DNA from: Cymbidium sinense
Lineage: Eukaryota > Streptophyta > Magnoliopsida > Asparagales > Orchidaceae
Assembly: GCA_021442155.1 (NCBI GenBank)
Contig: CM038232.1
Location: 64,895,555 to 64,959,554 of the forward strand
Reading direction: 5' to 3'
Length of the DNA stretch: 64,000 bases
Each line of letters starts with the position of its first letter. Positions within the stretch are counted from its first letter, which is position 1. The translations under genes were made by a program, and so were the position numbers. Positions 49,201-60,149 of the stretch are shown piece by piece. Below the pieces are notes generated by a model that did no database searches, was not told where the DNA came from, and saw nothing but the letters and a program-made list of their open reading frames with translations.

Positions 49201-52200
49201 AGACAAATCCAATGAGCTTATTTGTAACTTTTCATTATGTATTTTATTTTCTATGAATTTTTAAAGTTTTGGATAATTTACTTAATTTTTAAAAGCAGGA
49301 AATAGGCCATTTTCATGCTTAACCAATCGACGCAAAGCTAGAAATGTGGCCACATGCATAGGTGCCATGTGATGTGCGAGCGATCGTGTGATTGGCCCAC
49401 GATCTGGATGGGAGCAAAGAAATTAGTGCGGGATCGATCCATGTAATTTGGACCCCGCGATAACAAATTAGAAATGCATAGTTGCGGATCTGAACCACGC
49501 GATCACGTGATCTGAGCCATCCAATCTCAAGGCGGGATCGAACGACTGGCAGGAAAATCTGGCGGAATATTGTTCATCCGAAGGGATTTTGTATTTTTTT
49601 GATGAATTTTCATCCGATTGGGCTCATTTCAACTACAATTTTCACTAAAAAACTTTTTAATTCGCATGGGGATGATATAAGATGAAAATGCAAGGGTAAT
49701 ATAAGAAATTTCTTAAGATTGAGTAAAATCATTACAAATAATAGATCTATGGTTTGATTTGATGAAATTACCTCACCGAGGATGGTTTCAGGTGGTGGTG
49801 ATGATCTGAGCATGCTCTTGAGCGAAGAAGAAGCTTTGAAATGAGTCTAGACCTCCGCCTTCACTTTAGAATGATGTATCTTCGATTCTTTCCATTTTCT
49901 CACCAAAATCAACCTAGGGTGATCAACAATCATGGTGGAAGGTTTTGGTGAGCTTGGTTCAATCCAACTTGGGTTGGATTGGAAGTTGGCTCAAATGGGT
50001 CCTTTAGGTTACTTTGGGTCAAGTGGACCTAAGTGGGTTAATTGGTTTGGTTTTAGTTTGATTCGAGTTTAGTTGAACTTATATATGAGCCCTAGATTGA
50101 AATATAAATTCAATAGCAATCAATTTGGAGTCCAATAAGTTTTGGCTCAATTGAAAGTTTCAAGTCAAAAGGGTTAAGTTAGGCTTGACTTGGGTTGACT
50201 TGAATTTGGTTTAATGATTATAGGTTTCAGTTATATTTGGGTAGATAATTGAATGAATGATTGATTCAAGAGAAAATCCATTGGTTTCGAGTTGATTTGG
50301 ATAGGATTTGGTTAAGTTTAAGAAATTGGCTTAAAGGGTTTAAATTGGATTTGGTCTTGTCCATTTGAAATTTTATTTCATTTATATTTTTAAATATAAA
50401 TGAAGGAATAATTCATTAATAAGGAAATCAATTGAATTTTATTTGATTTAAAGGGGGTTTTGGCTAAGCTTATAAAGGTGGTTCATATGGCTTAGGAAGG
50501 GTCTTAGGATTTGAATTTGATTTTGGGTTTCAATCATTTGGAGTCAAATTTGAAACTAGATTTAGAATTTGAATTTGAATTTAAGGTTTGGTTTGAGATT
50601 TGAATCTAGGTTTGATTTGAGAAGGTGTATATGGATTGGGTTTAGGCTATAGGGTAGGTGATTTCCTTAAGTCCTAAGGCATGGCCTAATCCTATGATTA
50701 ACCCTTCTAAGTCTCTAGGCTTAGGTTAAGTGTTCACCTAATCACTAGATGTGTCCTATGACTAAGGAAATCTTAGTGTCTAGAAGATTTCTAAGTCTAA
50801 GAGGATGGGGTTGAGAGCTCACTCCAAAAGTGAGGTCAACACATACCTTTTAAGAAATCAAATTAAAATGAAATGTTTCCTTTATGTCAAATTGCATGTT
50901 TTGGCTAAAGTAAGAATATGAATGGCTATTATCACTACAAAATCAAAAATTATTTTCAAAATATATGAATCTAAGATCATAAATGAAAGTATGCTACTTA
51001 TAAATACTTATAAGCTTGCATGTGATTATAGCATAAAATGTGTTATGGGATTTCCTTCTCTTTTCTTAACTTGGGATTTGTATAAGTGTATAGTTCATTT
51101 GAAAAGAACATAACACTTGCTTAAATTCATTCCCTATGCACTCCCATGTCATGAATTAAGAAGGATCTTAATATTACATATATAAACCAAATCAAACAAA
51201 CAAATAAAATCTTTTGCATGATTCTTCATCCATTCATTTGCTTTTGTACATGCACATGTATTTAAGAAAAGTGGTATATTAAGACATCCAGGGGTTGGGA
51301 GGCTTTAAGTAGCCCCAAGTAGGTCTTGTACCTTACACCCTAGTGTAGAAAATAATGCATACCAGTTATGTCTTTCATACATGTAAATGTGCATTTGATT
51401 AATAGATAAGAGAATCCCTCTTTTCTACTTAAACAAAAGCATGCATTCATGAAACATCCAAATTTTTTAAAACAACATCTCTTAGCATTCATCATCATTA
51501 AGGTGTGCTAAGATTTTGCATTTGTATGTATAGCTATGCTTAGGATACATTCATATGCATGGTATACATGTTGAAAAGAAATAAAGGGTTGTGTGTTATG
51601 TGATAGTAATTCACCTTAATTAATCCTAAAATGCCTTTCTTATTGAATAGGTTCATTTAGAGCAAATCTAAACTTAGGATTCATTAAAACACATAATGAA
51701 ACATTCCCTAAAGAAAAATCATTAATGAATCTACATTAGAAATTACTTAAGGTAGGGATGAAAGAGAAGTTTTCTTCTCTTTATAACTTTTAGTATTTAA
51801 ATTTAGGTTCTTTCAAACCAAATCAAATCAGTAAATAAAATTAACCAAATTAACTAAACCACTTAAAATGAAGTCACCCTCTAAGTTGAATCATTTCATA
51901 CTTAGAAAACTCCAACCTTAAAGCCTAGTTAAGACATACCACAAGCCTTAAATGGCACACATTAGGCTATCATCATTTCTAGATCTATGTTAGGGCGGTG
52001 CATGGTTTGATGCCTAATTTTATTTTGTGATGTAATATTTTAGACTGGATGTTAGGGGTATATGTGCGTTGAATTGATATGATGATTTTAGTCTAATTAT
52101 TATCTTCTATGGGATTGTGCTTAAGGGGACTATAATAAAATATAAATGCTTTTGCTATGGTTGCTTATACCCCAAGAATAATCCAAAATAGGCGGTGGAC

Positions 52201-52559
52201 TAGATTACCCATGTGTGGTGCTAAGTCCAATTTATTCAAATACATGCTTGGGATGTGTGGTATGTTTAGCTAATCTCTATTTTTAGGTTTTAATTAGATT
52301 TACTTTTCCTATTTTCATGTAATTTTTGCAATTAGGATTTGGAATGAATGTTATGGAGAACTGGAGGTGAACATTGGTCATAAAACCAAGTTTTATGCAC
52401 CATGTGAAGCCTTGGAGCCAACCACATTCCAACCAACCAAAATGAAGGAAAGAAAGAAAGAAATCAAACATGAAGAAAGAAGAAATGAAGAATGAAGAAT
52501 GAAGACCCCATAACATAAATTCCTTCTAAATTGTAATTATTCATTTGTAATTCGGGTTG

Positions 52560-52565
52560 TATAAG
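52560..52565 (+). promoter_or_regulatory. TATA-like box of LTR2
   Basis: GGGTTGTATAAGAGTAGAGC, the same position as in LTR1 and 1.52 kb before the LTR2 end. Confidence 0.5.
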
Positions 52566-53734
52566 AGTAGAGCTCAGCTACCCACATTTCTTTTTTTGGG
52601 TTTGTGTGGTGGAGCCTGACCACAAAGGTCTTTTATTCTTTTGCGTTAGCTTTATGAAATTATTTGATGTTTGTTTAGCTTGTGCATTAAGATGGCATAT
52701 TTTCCTAGTTTCTTCCTTGCTTTGATGAATGGCCTGCATGATTAGGCTCTTAAGAAAAAATAAATTTTTTATCCATATAATCAACTCAAAATTGAAAAAT
52801 TAACTAACTCATAACCTCACCTAAAGCCTAGGCCATAAATCAAGAAATAAAGATTTAGCAACCCTTTGGATGTTGTATGTCTCACATCATGCATAAAAGC
52901 ATCGTACTTCACACTTACTTATGGAGGGCTTCCACCTTTGCCAAAGAATATGGCTTGACCTTTGAGAGCCATGGTGGAAACACACCTCCTTCTTGCTTAT
53001 TTTGTCCCATAACCAATTTCTCATGCATTAGGCATATGAATCCCATAGCCCATGTCAAAATAATTGTCCAGAAATAAAAATAAACTTAACAAAAATTTGC
53101 ATTAGATTTAAGTCATTATTCATGCCCTACATGATATAGTCTCTTAGGGAGTGTGTTTAAGGACCTTGTCTTCTTTCTAAATAAGAAACATCCTAGCTAT
53201 CTTGAAAAATCATAAGACTTGTCTACATGTATTTAAAATCATAGGAGTTAGTTGGGTACCACCGAGGCTTGTAAGTTCAACAGTCAGGTGGTTCATCCTC
53301 TCTTGTGGAGGTAAACCATATGCCCATTTTTTTCTTAAATTTAGGTCGTGCTTTGGCCCTTGCCAAAGCTCCCTAGATTTAGATTTTGAGGTTGTTATTT
53401 CCCTTTGCAGGCAACAAACATAAATCCTCACCTCTTAGATATTTCTATAATCTTGTATCATAGAATTGTAAGTCCTAGATTTCTAATAAAAATTCAATTC
53501 AAATAAATAATTCTCTTCAAATTCAAAAATATAAAGCCTAACCATATGATAGTTTGGGATGCTCGTTAGGTTTCCTAGCATCGTGAGCATCCTATACTTA
53601 TCTCCCTTTGATTTTGATAATAACTCCCTCCTTTTGATCAATCCCATTTGATCTTCCAAAAATAACCAATTGATTGATAGTCCTATCTTTGAAATCTATG
53701 GAGACAATGATCATTTACCTTAATTGAGAATATT

Positions 53735-53847
53735 CTTAAGGAATCTCATTCCTTAAGATGTAATTAACTATGGTGGCTTTCCTCCATAGGGAACTTAACG
53801 AACCCAATTTAAAATAAATCTTGCTTAACTTTTTCATATAAAGTAAG
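53735..53847 (+). promoter_or_regulatory. Three terminal hairpins of LTR2
   Basis: 53735-53757: CTTAAGGAAT / ATTCCTTAAG, 10 perfect pairs with a 3-base CTC loop. 53768-53789: CTATGGTGG / CCTCCATAG with one mismatch, loop CTTT. About 53824-53847: CTTAACTTT / AAAGTAAG with one bulge. They lie downstream of the TATA-like site and 235-350 bases before the LTR end, so in R or U5. They could act in polyadenylation, packaging or translation; the sequence does not decide. Confidence 0.6.
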
Positions 53848-54089
53848 GGAAGAATCTTTGGTACATTCAAAGACCCATTGTCCTTAGGAGTCCTTATTAG
53901 GTGATTAGGTCCATTGTAGGATGGTGACTTTTGTCTCTTGGGATAGTACATCATTCATCAATATCATACCCAATCACCCTAATAAGAACATCTGTGAATC
54001 TACGTGGTGTCCAACAAAGAGTTTTATTTTTGTTTTCATTTAATTCATTTTAGATGAAGATAAAAAATAATAAACACTACAGATTTTTC

Positions 54090-54107
54090 TAGCGACTTCG
54101 CTGGAGA
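54090..54107 (+). other. Primer-binding site 2 (tRNA-Arg type)
   Basis: TAGCGACTTCGCTGGAGA starts 9 bases after the LTR2 end, where a PBS is expected. It is a diverged form of the TGGCGACTCCRCTGGGGA type. Its presence after LTR2 shows that an internal region starts here again. Confidence 0.65.
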
Positions 54108-54568
54108 TGGTTCCTCTCTCCATCTTTGGTAAATGATCATTGTCTCCAAGTATCGATAGTGGGTTTATTTTTTATAGGAACCCAAGACTATCTTTCTTTT
54201 CCATTGGCACTTAGCTCATTTCATTCTTGCGCTAAGCTAGCCAACATCCTCTAGGTTCTAGGACCTCACTCCATGTAGGTCTTAAAACCCTATTAGGTTC
54301 CCCAATAGGTGAAAATAAAAATTTAATAAAAAGAAATAACAAAAGACTTCTTCCTTACCATTTTATGATAAGGAAAGGTTCATTCCAAAAGTAAAATAAA
54401 TAAATCCTTTATAAAAAACATTACCTTCCAAAAAGCATTTTTTTTCAAAAAGTCCACATAATAAAATATTTTGCACCTCATCTAACAATCTTCAAGATTG
54501 TTACATTTAGGATCATTTCAAAAATCAAAATCAACAGTCATATTTTCAAAAAGCACAAATGAACATCC

Positions 54569-54588
54569 TCATTCAATTTATTGAATGA
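54569..54588. repeat. Perfect 9-bp hairpin before the leader repeats
   Basis: TCATTCAAT / ATTGAATGA with a 2-base TT loop. It resembles the later array hairpins with the loop removed, because the TTCAAT..ATTGAA core recurs at 54987-55015. Confidence 0.6.
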
Positions 54589-54594
54589 AGATTT

Positions 54595-54960
54595 CATTTT
54601 CAAATAAAAATCAACAATCATCTTTTCAAAAACAAAATCAACAATCATCTTTTCAAATCAAAATCAACAATCCTCTTTTCAAAAAAAAAATAATCATCTT
54701 TTCAAATCAAAATCAACAATCATCTTTTTCAAAAATGAAATCAACAATCATCTTTTCAAATAAAGAATCAACAATCATCTTTTCAAAAATAAAAATCAAC
54801 AATCATCTTTTAAAAAAATCAACAATCATCTTTTTCAAAATAAAATCAACAATCATCTTTTTCATAAAAAAATAAAAATAAAATCAATAATCATCTTTTC
54901 AAAAATAAAATCAACAAACATTTTTTCAAAAACAAAATCAAAAATCACCTTTTCAAAAAG
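54595..54960 (+). repeat. 25-28 bp tandem repeat in the leader, about 13 units
   Basis: Repeated AAAATCAACAATCATCTTTTC separated by variable A-runs. A frame stays open through it (54585-54875) but encodes only low-complexity S/Q/N/I/F sequence. It is absent from internal region 1 through deletion. Confidence 0.9.
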
Positions 54961-54986
54961 CATAATATTTTGAAAATGAACATCCT

Positions 54987-56550
54987 CTTTCAATATACCC
55001 AAACTTATTGAAAGGAGATTTCTTTTCCAAATAAAATCAAATCATAACATTGAAATTCCATTTCAACATATTCTACATATGTTGAAGTTGGAATTTCTGT
55101 CTTTTAAAAAAAATACAAACTTGAAGATAAGCCTCTCCATTCAAGATATCCAAATATACTGGATGGAGGCTTTATTTCTCAAATAAAATTACACCATTTG
55201 AAATTCCACTCAACACATCCCACATGTGTTATGTTAGAATTTCTTTCTTTTCAAAATGAAATAAATCACACAATCAAAACTTCATCTTTGAAAAATAAAA
55301 CTTAATTGACTAAAAAAAATGCTAAGTAAAGATCCCACTTTCCAAAATCAAAACATCAAAACTAAAAATACATTTGAACTTTATTTAGCATACACAAATT
55401 TGTTAAGTAAAGTTCTCATTTTTCAAAAATCAAAACATAAAAAAAGCCGAAAACACATTTTTGATTCTCCATTTATCATACCCAAATTTGCTAAGTGAAG
55501 ATCCACTTTTGAAAATCAAAACACATTTTGGATTCTTCATTTAGCATACCCAAATTTGCTAAGTGAAGATCCTCCTTTCAAAATCAAAAATCACAAATCA
55601 GAGCACATTTGAATTTCCTTTATTTAGCATACCTAAATTTGCTAAGTAAAGAATCATCTTTTCAAAAAATTAAAACAAAACACATTTGGATTTCCTTTAT
55701 TTAGCATACCTAAATTTGCTAAGTAAAGAATCATCTTTTCAAAAAATCAAAACAAAACACATTTGGATTTCCTTTATTTAGCATACCTAAATTTGCTAAG
55801 TAAAGAATCCTCTTTTCAAAAAAATCAAAACAAAACACATTTGGATTTCTTTTATTTAGCATACCTAAATTTGCTAAGTAAAGAATCCTCTTTTCAAAAA
55901 AAAAAAATCAAAACAAAACACATTTGGATTTCTTTTATCTAGCATACTTAAATTTACTAAGTAAAGAATCCTCTTTTCAAAAAAAATAAAAACAAAATCT
56001 ATTAGGATTCTTTATTTAGCATACCTAAATTTGCTAAGTAAAGATCCTCTTTTCAAAATCACCAAACACAAAAAACATTAGGATTCTTTATTTAGCATAC
56101 CTAAATTTGTTAAGTAAAGATCCTCTTTTCAAAAAACAACAAAACACTTGGACTTTATTTAGCATACTCAAATTTGCTAAGTAAAGATTCCACTTTCAAA
56201 TTCACACATAATTCACAAACAAGCAAACAAAAGAAGAAATTTTTTTTCAAACAACTCATTTAGCATACTCAAATTTTCTAAGTAAGCAATTCCAAATAAA
56301 ATCAAATGACCCGTTACTTTAACATATTCAAATTTGTTAAATGAATGGTCCTCAAACACAAAAATCAAATTCAAATATGAACCCATGGAAGCATCAATCT
56401 CTTCAAAATATTTGAACCCATTTTCAACATACATAAATTTGTTGAAAATGGATCTTAAATTCAAATAATCTCTCCTCCAATTCTAAACTCAAAAATCTCT
56501 CTCCAAATTCAAAGAGCCCCACTTAACATATCCAAATTATTGAGTGTGGG
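54987..56550 (+). repeat. Array of about 19 stem-loops with conserved loop
   Basis: Successive hairpins at 54987-55015, 55052-55097, 55129-55172, 55200-55243, 55377-55414, 55466-55502, 55530-55572, 55618-55651, 55695-55728, 55772-55805, 55849-55883, 55932-55966, 56005-56047, 56081-56123, 56153-56186, 56253-56287, 56308-56350, 56418-56451 and 56518-56550. The usual form is stem-CA, loop TA(C/T)NCAAAT, TG-stem. Stems differ: CTTTATTTAGCA / TGCTAAGTAAAG (eight near-identical copies), CCATTTTCAACA / TGTTGAAAATGG, CTTTCAATA / TATTGAAAG, GATTCTTCATTTAGCA / TGCTAAGTGAAGATC. Two units (55052 and 55200) share a GAAATTCC..GAATTTC stem with another loop. 55466 and 56253 pair poorly. A-rich spacers with TTTTCAAAA separate the units. 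The array lies between the PBS and gag, so in the 5' leader of the RNA. Confidence 0.8.
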
Positions 56551-56639
56551 TTCAAATTCTAAAAACAAATTAAAGCAAGAAATCTGATTCATACTTGTTT
56601 TCAAAATTGCAGTTCAACCCAGTTTGATCAATTTCTAGT

Positions 56640-57725
56640 TAAGTTAATCCAGTTCTAAATGGCACCAAAGTATGTGTTTACTTTTCTTTTGGGATGGATT
56701 TGGCCTTATCAGCCGACCTCCCTAGTCTAACTTGCCCACCTTATTCATTTTGCCATGGTTTTGGGATCACTTGTGAGGGACCATCCCTCACAACCATTAG
56801 AGGAGTATAATGACGGCAGCCTATCATTCACGTAGAGATGTTGTCAGACTCATAGTTTCCCTCACTAAAGAGGAAGGTTGTGGCAGTTCTGGTAGCAATA
56901 GCAGTTACAACGCCAGTGCATTTAGTGGTTCCCCTTTCTGCCCCTAGCACCCACTCATTGGCTCCTTAAGGGAAGATTACCCTATCTTAGGGATAGTCTC
57001 CCCACCGAGGTAGGGTCTAGTTCTCGTCTGCTCCTCTAGTAGGACCAGCACCCGATCAGATCGACATCATGGCGCATAAGTAAGGAGCTAGAGGCAGTTT
57101 CTCAATCTGCAGCTGAGGAGTTTCCCAGGATAGTCTCTCCTCTTATCATACAGAGAATAAGTTTCACCCCCTCTGTGTATCTGATGGAGAGGAAGATATT
57201 AGGAGGATCTCAATTTTGCCTCCACCTGTAGTTCACTTTGAGGCTCCTACTAGAGATAGGAGAAGGTTGTATGCCGATCTTAGATCGGTTCACATTGTAG
57301 TGGGGCTTCTGGATGTCAAAGTCCGAGGCTGGGTTGATTTATGTTTATCATCCCTCATAGCGTGGGAGCACCAGAGAGAGGGCGGAGGCCGGGTATGAGT
57401 ACAAGTTACTAGCCAAGAGTGGTGGAGGTATAGCGGTGCCGCTCGACCCTATGGAATTTCCGTGCACTACCCACGGTCATATTGTGACATTGTGATGGTA
57501 CTACCCATCATAGAAGAGGAGCTCATCTACAGAGAGAGTTGGTGGTGACTCTGCCACATTGCTCTACTCCACGGCCACCATCTCTAGTGCAAGTTCCATT
57601 ATCCACTATTCTAGCAAAAGCCATGAAGGAAGTATCTGGGGAAAAGAGAGCCCCACTTGTGATCTGGCTATGGACAAGAGATCCGATTCCATCACACCAC
57701 CGAGGCGGTGAGCTCTCCTGCTCAA
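56640..57725 (+). pseudogene. Coding-like region ahead of gag in internal region 2
   Basis: Base composition shifts from AT-rich leader to balanced, gene-like sequence. A start ATGGCACCAAAGTATG (56659) opens MAPKYVFTFLLGWIW, soon stopped. Later open pieces include 57216-57398, beginning MPPPVVHFEAPTRDRRRLY, and 57539-57769. I recognise no domain. It could be an N-terminal gag extension or the extra ORF that Ogre-type elements carry upstream of gag; which one cannot be decided here. Internal region 1 lacks it: 31488 joins directly to sequence matching about 57720. Confidence 0.5.
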
Positions 57726-57729
57726 CCTC

Positions 57730-60149
57730 CTACTCCAATTATGGTAAAGAGGGAATGATGACCATGTAGCATTGTAGTTGTACCATCACCACCACAACCA
57801 TAATAGATCATGGAGTTAGCAACAGCCGAGGGAGGAGGAGACAGTACCACTATTCCCATGGCCATAGATCCTCCTAGGAGTACTACTCCACCCGGATCTA
57901 GTGGAGTAAGAGCATCTTTCTGATGTAGCCCTCAGTGTTAGCTCTCTCTAGTAGCGGCATAGGTTAGATGTCTTTCTATTCATGAGTGATCCCACCACGG
58001 TCGACCATGATTTTGTGTATGCAGTTGGGTTCCCACGATGATATTATAGCAGAGTATCTAGTGGAGAAGAAGGAGATCCTAGGATATGACTGGTCTGACT
58101 TAGAGGAGGAGAAGGTTAGTTTTGATCCTAATGAAGATGATTTGAGGATTCAATAGGAGTACATATTATTGATACCAGGAGTTCTCTCCTTCATGATCAG
58201 TAGAATTTGGAAGGTGATACAGCTGAGTAGGATAATACAGCCTACTTGACCTAACATCACCTTCAACAACTTAAATAAAAGGATGAATAAATTGATAGGA
58301 TGGGGAAGAGGCTTGAAGATTTGCTAGCAGTAGTTTTGGCACTTCAGAACCAAGCCATAGTAGTGCATCCTACTATTGCAGAAATCGATCAGCCTGAGTT
58401 GTTTTATGTTTTGGATCAAGCCAAGACTTCACCTTCAGTAGAGCAGGGTAGCACCAGCTTGTATAGGAAGGTAGTAGATAGCACCTCTGTATAAGAAAAG
58501 GACATTAAACTCATGATTGAATAGTAAGTGAGAGAAGCGATGCAAGCACGAGGAGGATCATCATTCTAAGGGTAGACCAGGAATTTGATGCCATCCAATA
58601 TCTAAGGTTTTGTGCCACTTCTTTCAAGAGCTTGATGGTAGTGGAAACTCCACGACATAGCACACTTCAAGGCTATTGCAATCTTTGGTGGCGTGATGCA
58701 TTATTATTCCATCTTTTTATTAGTAGCTTGGTAGCATAGCCTTTGATTGGTACGTTGAACTCCCCAATAGTTCAGTGTAGACTTTTGTTGTGTTAGAGCA
58801 ATTCTTCATTAAAAGGTTTGCTAGAGCTCAGCAAAGGGTGACTGTAGGCGATCTTGTTGTGGCTTAACAACACCCTGGTGAGTCCCTCATTGATTATATT
58901 CTCAGATAGAGCAATTTGAGTATGAAATGTGAACCACAACTGTCTGAATAGCATGCCATTGAAATTCTACTAAAGAATATTCATGGCGTAGTTTTCATGC
59001 TTAAAGGTTTTACCATCAAGACATTTGAGAAGCTAATCAACAAGGTGACTAGCTTACAAGGAGAAGCCAAACAGTTGCCATTTCCAGATCAATCAACAAA
59101 GCCAAAGTCACAGAAAGCTTATGAGAAGAAGCTAGGGTGTAACAGTGGACAAGGGGAAAAGCAGGCCATTAGAGACCTCAAGCTCCACGCATCACTTCCA
59201 CCTCCTCTACTTGCTGGGCCATCCCTAGCCCACATCAACCTCCATGGCCTTCACGCCTCCTCCCTGCCACATTCATAGCTACACATACCACCCGTAGCTA
59301 CCATCCACCTATTCTTTTGGATAAACTAAACAAACCTTATTCTTTTAAGAGGAGGTAGTTAGAAAAATCTTTAAGAATCTCTTAAAAAAAAAGACTTTCA
59401 ACTAAGCCTAAGACGGAGGAAGTGGGCGAGCAATGATCCTAACTTTTCCCCTACCCATGTTAGCCATGTTTTGGAGGATTGCTTTACATTCAAGGATTGG
59501 CATGAGCATAGCTACAAGACAGGTGCCATAGTTATCCCAAATGAATACCTTAGAACAACCATCCAGTTCCATTAGGGTAATCCTTGGGGATACGTGCGAT
59601 CCTCTCAAAACTAAAGAAGGTTGGGATATCTTCTTATCCCAAACCTCTAAAAAGATTGTTTTAAAAATCAAGAAACTTTCCTTGCAGGTGCTTGAGGTAG
59701 CTCAAACCTCAAACATCAAGGAAGGTTTACAAGTTTCCAAAGACAACTTAGGAAAATGAGGAGCTTCAGCTAGCCTATGCAGGGGATAGCCAAGTAGCAC
59801 AACCATCGATCGAAGACCTCCAGTCCACTTGTAGCCTACTACTTCTAGCTCTTCATCTAGTAAACATCTTCTATCGGTGGATGAGAGCATCAAATCACTC
59901 ACCCACTTACTTTACTAGATTTATACTATGTATTCCTTCAAAAACCAAGAAATTGAGGAATAACGTTAGTTTGAATTACATCTGTCACTCGATGGATTGT
60001 CTAACTCTACCTTTAGAAAATCTCCAAGTCTAAATAATAATTATAATAACTCTGATCTTCCTCTTTCTGATTTAGAGTTGAACTTTCTTTCTCTGAATAA
60101 TATGGTTCACCTCTTGAGATAGAATTGGAATCATCTTATTCTAAGGGTT
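57730..60149 (+). pseudogene. gag: gag of internal region 2, 3'-truncated
   Basis: Homologous to 31500-34022. Recognisable: a serine/proline-rich N-terminus (57850-58030), RLEDLLAVVLALQNQA (58308-58355), FIKRFARAQQRVTVGDLVVA (58807-58866), SLIDYILR and MKCEPQLSE (58880-58950), LLKNIHG then FMLKGFTIKTFEKLINK (58965-59050). A C-terminal piece follows, with SSSIRVILGDTCDPLKTKEG (59555-59615). Stops and single-base losses are more frequent than in internal region 1. Homology ends at about 60149, right after the ATAGAATTGGAATCATCT stretch matching 33994-34011. No protease, RT or 3' LTR follows. Confidence 0.8.

Larger units (their letters stand above)
44733..50841 (-). mobile_element. Solo LTR B, inserted in LTR2 in opposite orientation
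   Basis: Read on the minus strand it starts TGTTGACCTCACTTTTGGAG (complement of 50822-50841) and ends AATAAACACCACA (complement of 44733-44745). Length 6109 bp. The flanks are CATAT (44728-44732) and CATAC (50842-50846); the empty site in LTR1 reads CATAC at 28557-28561, so the left copy carries one substitution. There is no gag or pol inside. It is the same family as its host LTR but not its closest relative: the GC island around 49330-49560 differs strongly from that of LTR1 and LTR2. The A/C skew of the family appears here as T/G on the + strand (46800-49000). Confidence 0.92.
40603..54081 (+). repeat. LTR2, split by solo LTR B
   Basis: It starts TGTTGACCACACTTTTGGAG and ends AATAAACACTACA just before a PBS, so TG..CA is intact. 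With the insert (44733-50841) and its 5-bp duplication removed it is 7365 bp long. It matches LTR1 throughout, including the empty-site sequence CATTCATACCATTTGAAA at 28554-28571. A purine-rich stretch, AAGTTTAGGGGCAAACCAT, lies about 110 bases upstream (40481-40500) and is a weak candidate for the polypurine tract. LTR1 and LTR2 differ at many positions with numerous indels, so this is not a recent insertion. Confidence 0.88.
24452..60149 (+). mobile_element. Composite Ty3/gypsy (Tat/Ogre-type) LTR-INT-LTR-INT array
   Basis: Order: LTR1, PBS, internal region 1 (gag, protease, RT, RNase H, 3' repeats), LTR2, PBS, internal region 2 (leader, gag, then broken). A single insertion would end after LTR2. 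Instead LTR2 is followed by a second PBS and internal sequence homologous to that after LTR1, for example TGGTTCCTCTCTCCATCTTT at both 31245 and 54108. This suits two elements sharing one LTR, as produced by unequal recombination between neighbouring copies. The Tat/Ogre assignment rests on the tRNA-Arg-like PBS, the gag, protease and RT motifs, very long LTRs and an extra region ahead of gag. The right side is truncated at about 60149 inside the gag-protease linker, so no outer 3' LTR is present. Confidence 0.85.

Noticed and set aside
54585..54875. A 96-codon S/Q/N-rich frame
   Set aside because: It is a read-through of the 25-28 bp tandem repeat with no start context or conservation.
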